A stretch of DNA of 64,000 nt from Autumnicola tepida (GTDB lineage Bacteria; Bacteroidota; Bacteroidia; Flavobacteriales; Flavobacteriaceae): the NCBI RefSeq assembly GCF_031846485.1, contig NZ_JAVRHQ010000010.1:76672-140671 (forward strand), written 5' to 3'. Position numbers and translations under genes: made by a program. Shown here in pieces: positions 42,198-50,719 of the stretch. The notes beneath the pieces were generated by a model. That model worked only from the letters and a program-made list of their open reading frames with translations. It had not been told where the DNA came from and searched no databases. Position 1 is the stretch's first letter. Every line of letters starts with the position of its first letter.

Positions 42198-43841
42198 CTA
42201 GGGAATAAGTGCTTTTAAATCTTCCAGTGTATTGGCCTCTTCAATTTTCTTGTCGGTACGCCAGCGCAGGATTCTAGGGAATCTCGTGGCCACTCCGCTT
42301 TTATGCCTTTTAGATTCCGCTATTCCTTCAAAGGCCACTTCAAAAACATGATGCGGCACCACACTGCGCACCGGCCCGAACCTTTCGAGGGTATTTCGTT
42401 TAATCCAGGCATCCAGTTTTCTGAATTCGGCATCAGTAAGCCCGGAATAGGCTTTGGCAAAGGTTACCAGTTCTTCTTTATTTTCATCCCACAGCCCAAA
42501 GGTATAATCGGTAAAAAGGTTGCTCCGGCGGCCATGGCCCCGCATGGCATAGGTAAGGACGGCGTCTATGGTAAGCGGATCTACCTTCCATTTCCACCAG
42601 TCGCCTTTTTTCCTACCCACCAGGTAAGGCGAATCCAGCCGCTTCAGCATTAAACCTTCAGATTTTTCTTCCCTCGCCCGCTCACGCTCGGCAGCCGCTT
42701 CTTCCCAGGTATTAAAAGTTATGGCCCTGGAAAGGTGAAGGGGAAAACCTTCCGCAGCCACTTCGGCATAAAGCTTTTCCAGGATTTTTCGTCTTTCAAC
42801 AAAAGCCGTGCTGCGAATATCCTGCCCAGCCCATTCCAGCACATCGTACGCTTTAAGAATAACAGGCGTTTTCTTCAGCAGATTTTTAGAAATATTCTTT
42901 CTTCCAATCCTTGTTTGCAGGTCATTAAAAGTGCCAATTTCCCCTTCAGGAAAAGGTAAAATTTCCCCGTCTATTACCGTCCCGTTGGGAATTACCCCCA
43001 CAAAATCCTGAAATTCGGGATATTTATCGGTTACCAGTTCTTCCCCCCTGCTCCAAACGAACAATTCGCCATTTCTCACAATTACCTGTGCCCTGATGCC
43101 ATCCCACTTATGCTCGGCACTCCATTCTGAAGCTTTGCCCAAATCTCCCGCTTCGCCTTCTATGGCGTAAGCCAGGTAAAACGGGTAAGGTTTTGAGATA
43201 TAATCCTCCTCATTTTCTTCCAGGATTAGTGTTTTAAAGGAAATTTTTGATGGCTCCCAATTACCCATAAGTTTATAAGCCAGGATATCCTCATCAATTT
43301 CGGTAGCTTTGGAAAGGGCGCGGGTCATCAGCTTCTGACTAACGCCAATGCGAAAACTGCCAGTGATAAGTTTTGTAAAAACAAACCGCTCATAATAATT
43401 AAGAGCCAGCCAGTTTTCCAGCAGATAATTTTTCTTTTCAGCTTCAGATTTTGCTTTTAATTCTATTATCTCCTGTAAATATTGATTTAAGCTTTTTTCT
43501 GAAGATTTTTCTGCCGGAGGAATCACCAACGCTATGGTTTCAGCTAAATCGCCCACAATATGATAGGATTCTTCAAAAAGCCAAAGCGGGATATTTGCCA
43601 GTTCTGAAGCCCAGTAACGCATTAACGTAGTATTCACTGGTCGTGGCGGACGGCGGTGAGAAAGAATGGCTATTGCCCAGACTTTATCTTTATTGGCTGC
43701 CGAATGGAAATAATCTGTCAAAGCCTCAACTTTAAGGGAAGTTTTATTGGTGCTGTCCAGCTGCCTGATAAGATTGGCAAAGTGAGCCATCCCGCCTATA
43801 GCAGCATTTAATTTTTCATTATTGTTATCTAAATTGTTCAA
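42198..43841 (-). CDS. ATP-dependent DNA ligase of the ligase-associated repair cassette
   Basis: A 547-residue ligase with the order N-terminal DNA-binding domain (about 1-215), adenylation domain (about 216-425) and OB domain. The nucleotidyl-transfer lysine is Lys245 in EHKWDGIRAQV; motif III (TVIDGEILPF near 290), IV (EKSEGLMLKRLDSPYLVGRKKGDWWKWK near 397-424) and the closing WRTDKKIEEANT are present. This is the type that accompanies the MBL exonuclease and Lhr-like helicase, separate from the NAD-dependent replicative LigA. Its start is 5 bp after the exonuclease stop, so these two are certainly co-transcribed. Confidence 0.95.
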   Translation of the reverse strand: MNNLDNNNEKLNAAIGGMAHFANLIRQLDSTNKTSLKVEALTDYFHSAANKDKVWAIAILSHRRPPRPVNTTLMRYWASELANIPLWLFEESYHIVGDLAETIALVIPPAEKSSEKSLNQYLQEIIELKAKSEAEKKNYLLENWLALNYYERFVFTKLITGSFRIGVSQKLMTRALSKATEIDEDILAYKLMGNWEPSKISFKTLILEENEEDYISKPYPFYLAYAIEGEAGDLGKASEWSAEHKWDGIRAQVIVRNGELFVWSRGEELVTDKYPEFQDFVGVIPNGTVIDGEILPFPEGEIGTFNDLQTRIGRKNISKNLLKKTPVILKAYDVLEWAGQDIRSTAFVERRKILEKLYAEVAAEGFPLHLSRAITFNTWEEAAAERERAREEKSEGLMLKRLDSPYLVGRKKGDWWKWKVDPLTIDAVLTYAMRGHGRRSNLFTDYTFGLWDENKEELVTFAKAYSGLTDAEFRKLDAWIKRNTLERFGPVRSVVPHHVFEVAFEGIAESKRHKSGVATRFPRILRWRTDKKIEEANTLEDLKALIP

Positions 43842-43846
43842 AGGCT

Positions 43847-44896
43847 TTAATTCTCTTTTTCTTCCTGTTCACTTTTTGTCTCCTGCTCTCCCGTTTCTCC
43901 TTCATATTGTGTTTCTTCAGTCCGGGCATCATAACCCTTTTCTATCAAATACCTGGAAAATATATCTGTATAGCCATGGGTACAGATTACTTTTTCACAA
44001 CCCGTGGCCTCGATGGAAGCGAGGAGCCCCTGCCAGTCGCAATGGTCAGATAGTACAAAACCTTTATCTATGGCTCTTCTCCTCCTGGCGCCCCTAAACG
44101 TCATCCACCCGCTGGCCGAAGCCGTAACATAAGGCACCATTTTCTTTATCCAGGGGGAACCGTGCGCGCTGGGCGGGGCAATTACCATATTCCCTTTTAT
44201 CTCTTCTTTTTTCGTTTCCCTGGTAATCTTTGTAGTTTCGGGCAAATCGCAATAAGGGCGAATTACCTCCGTCATATTCTCTACCGCACCGTGGGTGAAA
44301 ATCTTTCCAATTTCAGGATTTAAATGCTTCAGCAGGCGTTGTGCTTTTCCCAGGGAATATCCAAACAAAACAGAAGTCCTGCCATCTCTCTGATTTTGTT
44401 TCCACCAATTATTGATTTCAGCAAAAACTTCTTCCTGGGGCATCCATTTAAAAGCGGGCAGGCCAAAGGTGCATTCAGTAATAAAAGTGTCGCATTTCAC
44501 CGGCTCGTAAGGAGTCGCCACGCCATCATCTTCCACTTTATAGTCTCCCGTAAAAACCCAAACCTCACCTTTATGCTCCACCCGAATTTGTGAGGAACCA
44601 ATAATATGTCCTGCAGGATGCAAAGAAAACTTCACATTATTAATAGTGAAAGTTTCATTCCAATCCTTTCCCGAAACTTCTATATCTCCCAGGCGGTGCC
44701 TTATAATGGGGACATTCTTGTGATGGGTAATATATTTTTTGTGGCCCCATCGGGAATGGTCTGCATGGCCGTGCGAAATTATTGCTTTATTCACCGGCTT
44801 CCAGGGGTCGAGATATACGTCGGCTTCGGCACAGTAGATGCCTTTTTCATTAAAAACGAGTAAAGGTGGGGTTTTATGTTGGCTCATTAACTCCAT
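43847..44896 (-). CDS. Ligase-associated DNA damage response MBL-fold exonuclease
   Basis: A 349-residue metallo-beta-lactamase-fold protein of the CPSF/Artemis-like group. The metal motif HxHxDH is HGHADH at residues 42-47, with further ligands in HPAGHIIGSSQI near 113 and FTGDYK near 135, and the C-terminal DHCDWQGL near 280. A charged tail of Glu and Lys follows after residue 330. In the family it is predicted to process DNA ends before ligation. It is the first gene of exonuclease-ligase on the minus strand. A start at MSQHKTPPLL, three codons in, is also possible. Confidence 0.93.
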   Translation of the reverse strand: MELMSQHKTPPLLVFNEKGIYCAEADVYLDPWKPVNKAIISHGHADHSRWGHKKYITHHKNVPIIRHRLGDIEVSGKDWNETFTINNVKFSLHPAGHIIGSSQIRVEHKGEVWVFTGDYKVEDDGVATPYEPVKCDTFITECTFGLPAFKWMPQEEVFAEINNWWKQNQRDGRTSVLFGYSLGKAQRLLKHLNPEIGKIFTHGAVENMTEVIRPYCDLPETTKITRETKKEEIKGNMVIAPPSAHGSPWIKKMVPYVTASASGWMTFRGARRRRAIDKGFVLSDHCDWQGLLASIEATGCEKVICTHGYTDIFSRYLIEKGYDARTEETQYEGETGEQETKSEQEEKEN

Positions 44897-45001
44897 GAAA
44901 ATAAGGAATTACAAAAGCACAGGAAAGGGATTAAGAAAATATTAGCTAATGTTAGAAAGGCATATTTTCTGAAAAATTAGAGTACATTTTTAACCTTTAC
45001 A

Positions 45002-45009
45002 TATATTTG
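45002..45009 (+). promoter_or_regulatory. Putative -7 box for the TerB-like gene
   Basis: TATATTTG matches TAnnTTTG and lies 21 bp before the ATG at 45031. No clear -33 box is present. Confidence 0.45.
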
Positions 45010-45030
45010 CAGCTATAAAATCATTTATAC

Positions 45031-45453
45031 ATGTCATTTTCAGATTTATTTGGCTCCGGAGAGCATTTACGTAATTTAAGTCATTTTGCAGCTATTGTAA
45101 ACCTTGCGGCTGTGGATGGCGAAATAAACCCAAAAGAAGAGGTGATGCTCGCCCGTTTTGCCCGGAAGTTAGACATAAATGAAGATGAATATGCCCGGGT
45201 GCTTGAAAACCCCACTGCTTTTCCCTTAACCGCCTCGCACAGCGTGGAAAAAAGGCTGGAGCGCCTGCATGACCTTTTCAGGATTATTTATGCCGATCAT
45301 GAAATGGATGATGAAGAAGCCGAAATGATCAAACGCTATGCGATTGGACTTGGATTCTCCGGCGAAGCTGCTGATGGTATTATTAAAAGATCTGTTGAAA
45401 TCTTCAGCGGACAACTAAGTTTTGAGGATTACCGCTACCTGCTGAATAAATAG
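45031..45453 (+). CDS. TerB/DjlA-N-like protein
   Basis: A 140-residue all-helical protein of the TerB family. The typical acidic metal-binding segments are AAVDGEINPKEEVMLARFARKLDIN near residues 26-50 and YADHEMDDEEAEMIKRYAIGLGFS near 90-113; the paired DGxI..E and DHxMDxEE patterns are the family hallmark. TerB proteins are linked to tellurite resistance and stress responses, but small stand-alone forms such as this have no settled role, and no other ter genes are near. It has its own -7 box and a terminator-like hairpin 135 bp after the stop. Confidence 0.88.
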   Translation: MSFSDLFGSGEHLRNLSHFAAIVNLAAVDGEINPKEEVMLARFARKLDINEDEYARVLENPTAFPLTASHSVEKRLERLHDLFRIIYADHEMDDEEAEMIKRYAIGLGFSGEAADGIIKRSVEIFSGQLSFEDYRYLLNK

Positions 45454-45820
45454 GTTCAGTTAAAGTTTACGCAAATCCCGCATTTTTGTACTTTTTCTAT
45501 TTGCTTCCGCAGAAGAAAGAGCCGGAATCCTGATGTTTATATTTCAGATCAAGACCTAAAGAGGCAATATTAGCTTGCCGCAGGCCATCCCCTTTTGAAG
45601 TCGGGGAATTTTTTTGAGCAGCAATTTCAGACCCGCCTTAAACAGGCAAAGGTCCATTTATTTTTACATTTTTTACTGCTTACCTCAACAGCAACTCTCC
45701 TTGTTTGCATCCTTAAAGGATAATTAAATCTCCAAATTACAATCCCTTCTTACCTATTAATATCTTGTTATCTTTAATCCCTGAGTAATATTCAGGATAA
45801 TTTGAAGAACAAATTTTAAG
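45454..45820. other. 367-bp spacer without a gene
   Basis: No convincing ORF. It contains a terminator-like hairpin at 45588-45607 (TCCCC/GGGGA with an inner CTT/AAG, followed by seven T) and a small hairpin CCTGA/TCAGG at about 45780-45797 in the presumed leader of the acetyltransferase gene. TATCTTTA just before the second hairpin is a near-match to the -7 box. Confidence 0.5.
45588..45617 (+). terminator. Terminator-like hairpin downstream of the TerB-like gene
   Basis: TCCCC pairs with GGGGA around TTTTGAAGTC (CTT/AAG inner pairing), followed by AATTTTTTT. The stem is short and interrupted, so moderate confidence. Confidence 0.5.
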
Positions 45821-46309
45821 ATGGAATATATAATAAGAAAAGCGGTACAGGAAGATATGCCGCAGGTACTGGAACTTATTAAAGAACTGGCGGTATTTGA
45901 AAAAGAACCCGAAGCGGTTATCATTGATGCTGAAGACCTTAAAAGGGATGGCTTTGGAGAAAATCCTTTATTCACCTGTTTTGTAGCTGAAGTTGAAGGC
46001 AGGATACAGGGGATGGCGCTTATATACTTTAGGTATTCTACCTGGAAAGGCAAAACCGTGCACCTGGAAGACCTTATTGTAAGGGAATCCTGGCGCGGCA
46101 AAGGACTGGGAAATGCCCTGTACAGCAAGGTAATTGAGTTTGCCAGTGAAAAAGGAGTAAAAAGAACCGAATGGGTGGTACTGGACTGGAATAAAAACGC
46201 GGTCGATTTTTACGAGCGCAGTGGGGCCACCGTATTCAGGGACTGGTGGACCGTACAGATGGATGAGGCAGGCATGAGGAAATTTATGGAACGCGCCTCC
46301 CGCTCCTGA
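45821..46309 (+). CDS. GNAT acetyltransferase, spermidine/diamine (SSAT-like) type, copy 1
   Basis: A 162-residue GNAT protein. LELIKELAVFEKEPEAVIIDAEDLKRDGFGE near residues 17-47 and STWKGKTVHLEDLIVRESWRGKGLGNALYSK near 75-105 resemble animal SSAT1 closely; the second segment contains the acetyl-CoA loop RGKGLG. WNKNAVDFYERSGA near 128 closes the fold. Likely substrates are diamines or other small amines; the exact one is not determinable. The next gene is a close paralogue on the same strand after 29 bp, and an aspartate kinase gene follows. A tandem duplication is evident. Confidence 0.9.
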   Translation: MEYIIRKAVQEDMPQVLELIKELAVFEKEPEAVIIDAEDLKRDGFGENPLFTCFVAEVEGRIQGMALIYFRYSTWKGKTVHLEDLIVRESWRGKGLGNALYSKVIEFASEKGVKRTEWVVLDWNKNAVDFYERSGATVFRDWWTVQMDEAGMRKFMERASRS

Positions 46310-46338
46310 ATAAAAAATGAATAAATTACAAGAAAATT

Positions 46339-46824
46339 ATGCAAATGGAATATCAAATACGTGAAGCCAGAAAAGAAGACATGCCGGCAGTGCTTGAACT
46401 TATAAAAGAGCTTGCCGCATACGAAAATGCTTCAGACGAGGTGGAAATAAAAATTGAAGACCTTGAAAAAGAGGGGTTCGAAGAAGGAAACTTTAAATGT
46501 TTTGTTGCCGATGTTAAAGGGAAGATAGAAGGGATGGCACTGGTTTACTTTCGTTTTTCAACCTGGAAAGGAAGGACCGTGCACCTGGAAGACCTTATTG
46601 TAAGAGAATCTATGCGAGGTACCGGCCTGGGCGGGGCATTGTATAAACAAGTGGTGCAGTACGGGCATGAGAACGGGGTACGCCGCGTAGAATGGGTTGT
46701 TTCTGAAGGCAATAAAAACGCCATTGAATTCTACGAAAACAGCGGTGCCGACATCAAGAAAAACTGGTACACCGTACATATGGACGAAACCGGGATCAAA
46801 AAAAATATCGGAGATCAAAAATGA
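46339..46824 (+). CDS. GNAT acetyltransferase, SSAT-like type, copy 2
   Basis: A 161-residue paralogue of the gene before it, with the same blocks: MPAVLELIKELAAYEN, STWKGRTVHLEDLIVRES and GNKNAIEFYENSGA. The acetyl-CoA loop reads RGTGLGGA. The region WVVSEGNKN replaces WVVLDWNKN of copy 1, and the C-terminus differs, so substrate preference may have diverged. The stop overlaps the start of the aspartate kinase gene by 4 bp, showing translational coupling with an amino-acid biosynthesis enzyme. An in-frame ATG at codon 3 (MEYQ) is the alternative start and matches copy 1 better. Confidence 0.9.
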   Translation: MQMEYQIREARKEDMPAVLELIKELAAYENASDEVEIKIEDLEKEGFEEGNFKCFVADVKGKIEGMALVYFRFSTWKGRTVHLEDLIVRESMRGTGLGGALYKQVVQYGHENGVRRVEWVVSEGNKNAIEFYENSGADIKKNWYTVHMDETGIKKNIGDQK

Positions 46825-48077
46825 AAGTCTTCAAATTTGGAGGAGCCTCAGTAAAAAACGCTGAAGGAGTTAAAAATTTGTTGCATGTATTAAACAAAAC
46901 CGGGAAAAGCAATCTGCTTATCGTGGTTTCGGCAATGGGTAAAACCACCAACGCGCTGGAAGAAGTGGTTGATGCTTATCTTAAGAAAGCCGCTTACCGG
47001 GAAAAGCTTAACCAGATTAAAAAGGTTCACCTGGAGATTATCGATGAGCTTTTTTTAGAAGAATCTGCAGCGGTTTCAGAGAAAGTGGAGACTTTTTTCA
47101 GCAGTCTCAATAATTTCCTGGAGCACAATAAATCTCCCCGGTATGATTTTGTTTATGACCAGATTGTGAGTTACGGCGAGCTCCTTTCCACTACCATTGT
47201 AAGCGGTTTTTTAGAAAAAAATGTGCTGCCAAACACCTGGCTTGATGTTCGGGAACTTTTAAAGACCGATGCCACTTACCGCGACGCCCAGGTAAACTGG
47301 GAAGAGACGCAGGAAAAGATAAGGAAGAAAATCGACCGGAAGCATTTAAACATTACCCAGGGCTTTATTGGATCTGATCCCAATAACTTCACGACCACCC
47401 TGGGAAGGGAAGGCAGCGATTATACCGCGGCGATTTTCGCCTACTGCCTTAATGCCGAAAGCGTTAGTATTTGGAAAGATGTTCCCGGGGTGCTGAACGG
47501 CGATCCGCGGGTTTTTCCAGACACCCAGCTGCTGGAGCAAATCTCTTATGAAGAAGCCATAGAACTGGCCTTTTACGGGGCTTCCGTTATTCATCCCAAA
47601 ACCCTTCAGCCTTTACAGCGAAAAGAAATCCCGCTATATGTAAAATCTTTTGTAAATCCCGACAGCCAGGGTACAGCCGTAAGCAAGGGCAGGCATCTGG
47701 TTCCGCAGGTTCCCTGTTTTATTGTAAAGAAAAACCAGGTACTCATTTCCTTATCTTCCCTGGATTTTTCATTTATGGTTGAAGAAAACATCAGCGAGAT
47801 TTTCAGGCTTTTTCATTTGTACCAGATGAAGGTGGACCTTATCCAGAATTCGGCAATCAGCTTTTCGGTTTGTGTAGACAATAAATTCAACAATCTGGAA
47901 AAACTTATTCAGCATTTAAAGGCAAGGTTTAAGGTTACTTTTACCCCTGGGGTTTCCCTTTATACCATCAGGCATTTTGATGAAAACGCCATTAAACTTC
48001 TGGAAAAAAACAAGGAAGTCCTGCTTAAACAGCTCACCCATAACACGGTGCAAATGGTTACCCGGGAATGTGATTAA
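46821..48077 (+). CDS. lysC: Aspartate kinase (monofunctional)
   Basis: A 418-residue aspartokinase making aspartyl phosphate, the first step to lysine, threonine, methionine and diaminopimelate. The kinase signatures are MKVFKFGGASVKNAEG (the KFGGxS motif), LIVVSAMGKTTNALE, FIGSDPNNFTTTLGREGSDYTAA near residues 183-205, and WKDVPGVLNGDPRVFPD near 218. The ACT regulatory region (about 300-400) is divergent, so feedback control is hard to predict. It is coupled by a 4-bp overlap to the second GNAT gene. No homoserine dehydrogenase domain is fused. Confidence 0.93.
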   Translation: MKVFKFGGASVKNAEGVKNLLHVLNKTGKSNLLIVVSAMGKTTNALEEVVDAYLKKAAYREKLNQIKKVHLEIIDELFLEESAAVSEKVETFFSSLNNFLEHNKSPRYDFVYDQIVSYGELLSTTIVSGFLEKNVLPNTWLDVRELLKTDATYRDAQVNWEETQEKIRKKIDRKHLNITQGFIGSDPNNFTTTLGREGSDYTAAIFAYCLNAESVSIWKDVPGVLNGDPRVFPDTQLLEQISYEEAIELAFYGASVIHPKTLQPLQRKEIPLYVKSFVNPDSQGTAVSKGRHLVPQVPCFIVKKNQVLISLSSLDFSFMVEENISEIFRLFHLYQMKVDLIQNSAISFSVCVDNKFNNLEKLIQHLKARFKVTFTPGVSLYTIRHFDENAIKLLEKNKEVLLKQLTHNTVQMVTRECD

Positions 48078-48090
48078 TTTCGCTTTTAAC

Positions 48091-48098
48091 TATCTTTG
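48091..48098 (+). promoter_or_regulatory. Putative -7 box for the two-domain acyltransferase gene
   Basis: TATCTTTG matches TAnnTTTG and lies 22 bp before the ATG at 48121 in the 43-bp spacer after lysC. Confidence 0.45.
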
Positions 48099-48120
48099 TT
48101 CAGTATAAAAACCATGAACC

Positions 48121-49929
48121 ATGGGAATAGTTAGCGCCAAAGAAGTTGCCAGAGTGATGAACTTTGAAAAACTGGGTTTTTTAGGGACCTCCATGGGTTG
48201 GATAGTACTGCAAACTACAAAGCTTTCCCGGCTGAACAAGGAATACGAAAAAAGGAAAAACCTTGAAGGCGTCGATTTTATAGATTCTATCCTTAAAGGT
48301 TTTGAAATTAACTTCGAAATCCCGGAGAAGGATTTGAAGCGCATTCCCGCCAAAGGACCGTTTATCACCATTTCCAATCATCCGCTTGGCGGAATAGACG
48401 GCATGATCCTGATGAAAATCCTCCTCCAGCAGCGTAAGGATTATAAGATTATCGCCAATTTCCTGCTGCACAGGCTGGACCCGCTACGGCCTTACATTAT
48501 GCCGGTAAACCCCTTCGAGAACCACAAGGAGGCAAAATCTAGCGTAAGCGGAATAAAGGCCGCGCTGGCCCATTTAAAGGAAGGAAATCCGCTGGGGATC
48601 TTTCCGGCAGGGGAAGTTTCTACTTATAGAGATCATAAGATGATCGTTGATAAACCCTGGGAACCTGCGGCGATGAAGATTATCCAGAAAGCCCAGGTAC
48701 CTGTAATACCTATTTATTTTCACGCCAAAAACAGCACTTTTTTCTACCGCCTGGCTTCCATGAGCGATATTTTAAGAACGGCCAAGCTGCCCAGTGAAAT
48801 GCTTTCTCAGAAAAGGAGAAAGATAAAAGTAAGGATTGGCAACCCAATTTCAGTAGAAGACCAGGCACAGCATGAGAACCTGGAGGCTTTTACTGCTTTT
48901 TTACGCCGAAAAACCTATATGCTGGCCAATGTTTTTGAGAAGAAAAACATTTTTGAAAAAATCCCGAAAAGCCTTAAGCTGCCAAAAGTGCCAAAAAAGA
49001 TCGCTTTAGAGACCAATGAATCTTTGATGGAAGCCGAGGTTGAAGCCTGCCGCAGAATGGATAAGCGCCTGCTGGAAAGCAAGAACTACGAAGTTTTTCT
49101 GGCAAAAAAGGAAATTATTCCCAATATCCTGAACGAAATTGGACGTTTGCGGGAAATAACTTTTCGCGCCATTGGAGAAGGCACCAACAATCCTACAGAT
49201 CTTGACAGCTTCGACGATTATTACTACCACCTTTTTCTTTGGGACAACGAAGCCAGGAAAATTGCCGGGGCCTACCGTATGGGCATGGGCGCCGAAATTT
49301 TTAAGAAATATGGCATAGCCGGTTTCTACCTGCAGGACCTTTTTAGGTTTGAGCCGGAATTGCATAAAATGATGAGCGAATCCATTGAGATGGGCCGGGC
49401 TTTCGTAATTAAGGAATACCAGCAAAAACCAATGCCGCTCTTTTTACTGTGGAAGGGAATTGTGCATTGCACCCTGCGGTTCCCGGAGCATAATTACCTT
49501 ATTGGAGGCGTAAGCATCAGCAATAAATTTTCGAATTTCTCGAAATCGCTGATGATCGAATTCATGAAATCCCATTATTACGACCCTTACGTGGCGCAAT
49601 ATGTTAGGCCGAAAAAAGAATTTAAGGTAAAACTGAAAGACGGGGACAAAGATTTTGTTTTTGACGCCAGCCAGGCAGATTTGAATAAGTTTGATAAGAT
49701 TATTGATGAAATTGAACCGGAAAGCCTGCGCCTGCCCGTACTGATTAAAAAATACATCAAACAGAACGCGAAAGTGGTGGCCTTTAACGTAGATCCGCTA
49801 TTTAACAACGCCATAGATGGCCTCATGTACATTCGCATTGCCGACCTTCCCGAAAGCACCGTAAAACCGGTGCTGGAAGAATTACAGAAAGAGCTGGAAG
49901 CAGGAAACCATAGCGCAGCTACAACCTGA
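48121..49929 (+). CDS. Fused PlsC-type and OlsB-like (GNAT) acyltransferase, OlsF-like
   Basis: A 602-residue protein with two acyltransferase domains. The N-terminal PlsC-like domain (about residues 60-290) has SNHPLGGIDGMIL (His87 and Asp93), FPAGEVSTY near 161 and PVIPIYFHAKNS near 196. The C-terminal domain (about 330-570) is of the OlsB/hemolysin acyltransferase kind, with REITFRAIGEGTNNPTDLDSFDDYYYHLFLWD and KIAGAYRMGMG. Family knowledge: OlsF of Flavobacterium johnsoniae and Serratia fuses both steps of ornithine-lipid synthesis, N-acylation by the C-terminal part and O-acylation by the N-terminal part. This protein is probably such an aminolipid synthase; whether ornithine or glycine is the head group is not visible. 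Confidence 0.82.
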   Translation: MGIVSAKEVARVMNFEKLGFLGTSMGWIVLQTTKLSRLNKEYEKRKNLEGVDFIDSILKGFEINFEIPEKDLKRIPAKGPFITISNHPLGGIDGMILMKILLQQRKDYKIIANFLLHRLDPLRPYIMPVNPFENHKEAKSSVSGIKAALAHLKEGNPLGIFPAGEVSTYRDHKMIVDKPWEPAAMKIIQKAQVPVIPIYFHAKNSTFFYRLASMSDILRTAKLPSEMLSQKRRKIKVRIGNPISVEDQAQHENLEAFTAFLRRKTYMLANVFEKKNIFEKIPKSLKLPKVPKKIALETNESLMEAEVEACRRMDKRLLESKNYEVFLAKKEIIPNILNEIGRLREITFRAIGEGTNNPTDLDSFDDYYYHLFLWDNEARKIAGAYRMGMGAEIFKKYGIAGFYLQDLFRFEPELHKMMSESIEMGRAFVIKEYQQKPMPLFLLWKGIVHCTLRFPEHNYLIGGVSISNKFSNFSKSLMIEFMKSHYYDPYVAQYVRPKKEFKVKLKDGDKDFVFDASQADLNKFDKIIDEIEPESLRLPVLIKKYIKQNAKVVAFNVDPLFNNAIDGLMYIRIADLPESTVKPVLEELQKELEAGNHSAATT

Positions 49930-50009
49930 TATTCCGCTGTTAATTTCTTGTTATTCCGTACTTTCATTTGGAAGGGCGTACAATTCATTATTATCTTACA
50001 AAAATCAAA

Positions 50010-50672
50010 ATGAAAGCATTTATGGAAAACATACTTATAGCCGGGGCTACCGGCCACACCGGTAAAAGAGTGATTGAAATCCTTAACAGCACCGAAAATT
50101 TTTCACCGGTGGCGCTAATCAGAAAAGAAGAACAAAGGCAAATTTTTGAAGATATGGGAGTGGAAAGCATCCTTGCCGATCTTGAAGGCGAGCTGGACCA
50201 TACCATGCAGGGCATAGATAAAGTGATTTTTGCCGCCGGTTCCGGAAGCAAAACCGGGCCTGATAAAACCACGGCGGTAGATAAGGATGGCGCCATCAAA
50301 CTTATAGATGCCGCCAAAAAAGCCAAGGTGAAAAAGTTCATTATGCTAAGTGCCATGGGAACCGATAATCCCGGAGAAAACAAAGACCTGGAGCATTACC
50401 TGAAAGCCAAAAAAGCGGCCGATGACCATTTAAGGGAGAGCGGCATTCCCTTCACCATTGTACAGCCGGGCGCACTGACTGATGATATGGGACTGGCCAA
50501 AGTAAAGATAGCTGAAAAACTGAATGAGCGCGGGGAAATTTCCCGGGATGATGTGGCATTCCTGCTTGTAATGTGCCTTGCCGACCCGCTGGCTAAAAAC
50601 ATGTCTTTTGAAGCCCTGGAAGGGGAAGAATCCATAAAATCTGCCATTATCAGCCTGAGCAGATTAGGTTAA
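50010..50672 (+). CDS. NAD(P)-binding SDR-like protein (YwnB/NmrA type)
   Basis: A Rossmann-fold protein of 220 residues from the ATG at 50010. A longer reading from a TTG at 49968 is less likely; a second ATG at 50022 (MENILIAGATG) is also possible. The dinucleotide loop is ILIAGATGHTGKRVIEIL near the N-terminus; VALIRKEEQRQIFEDMG gives the basic residues that favour NADP. KKFIMLSAMGTDNPGE near residue 108 and IVQPGALTDD near 150 are typical of atypical SDRs without the YxxxK pair. It may reduce flavins or act as a redox-sensing protein; no substrate can be given. Confidence 0.85.
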   Translation: MKAFMENILIAGATGHTGKRVIEILNSTENFSPVALIRKEEQRQIFEDMGVESILADLEGELDHTMQGIDKVIFAAGSGSKTGPDKTTAVDKDGAIKLIDAAKKAKVKKFIMLSAMGTDNPGENKDLEHYLKAKKAADDHLRESGIPFTIVQPGALTDDMGLAKVKIAEKLNERGEISRDDVAFLLVMCLADPLAKNMSFEALEGEESIKSAIISLSRLG

Positions 50673-50680
50673 CATTTTTA

Positions 50681-50715
50681 AAACCTCACAGGATTTTAAA
50701 AAAACTGTGAGGTTT
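50681..50715. terminator. Bidirectional terminator hairpin (repeat family member)
   Basis: AAACCTCACAG pairs perfectly with CTGTGAGGTTT across a 13-base A/T loop, between the converging SDR-like and VOC genes. T-rich sequence follows on both strands. The arm shares ACCTCACAGG with the palindrome at 1915. Confidence 0.75.
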
Positions 50716-50719
50716 ATTT

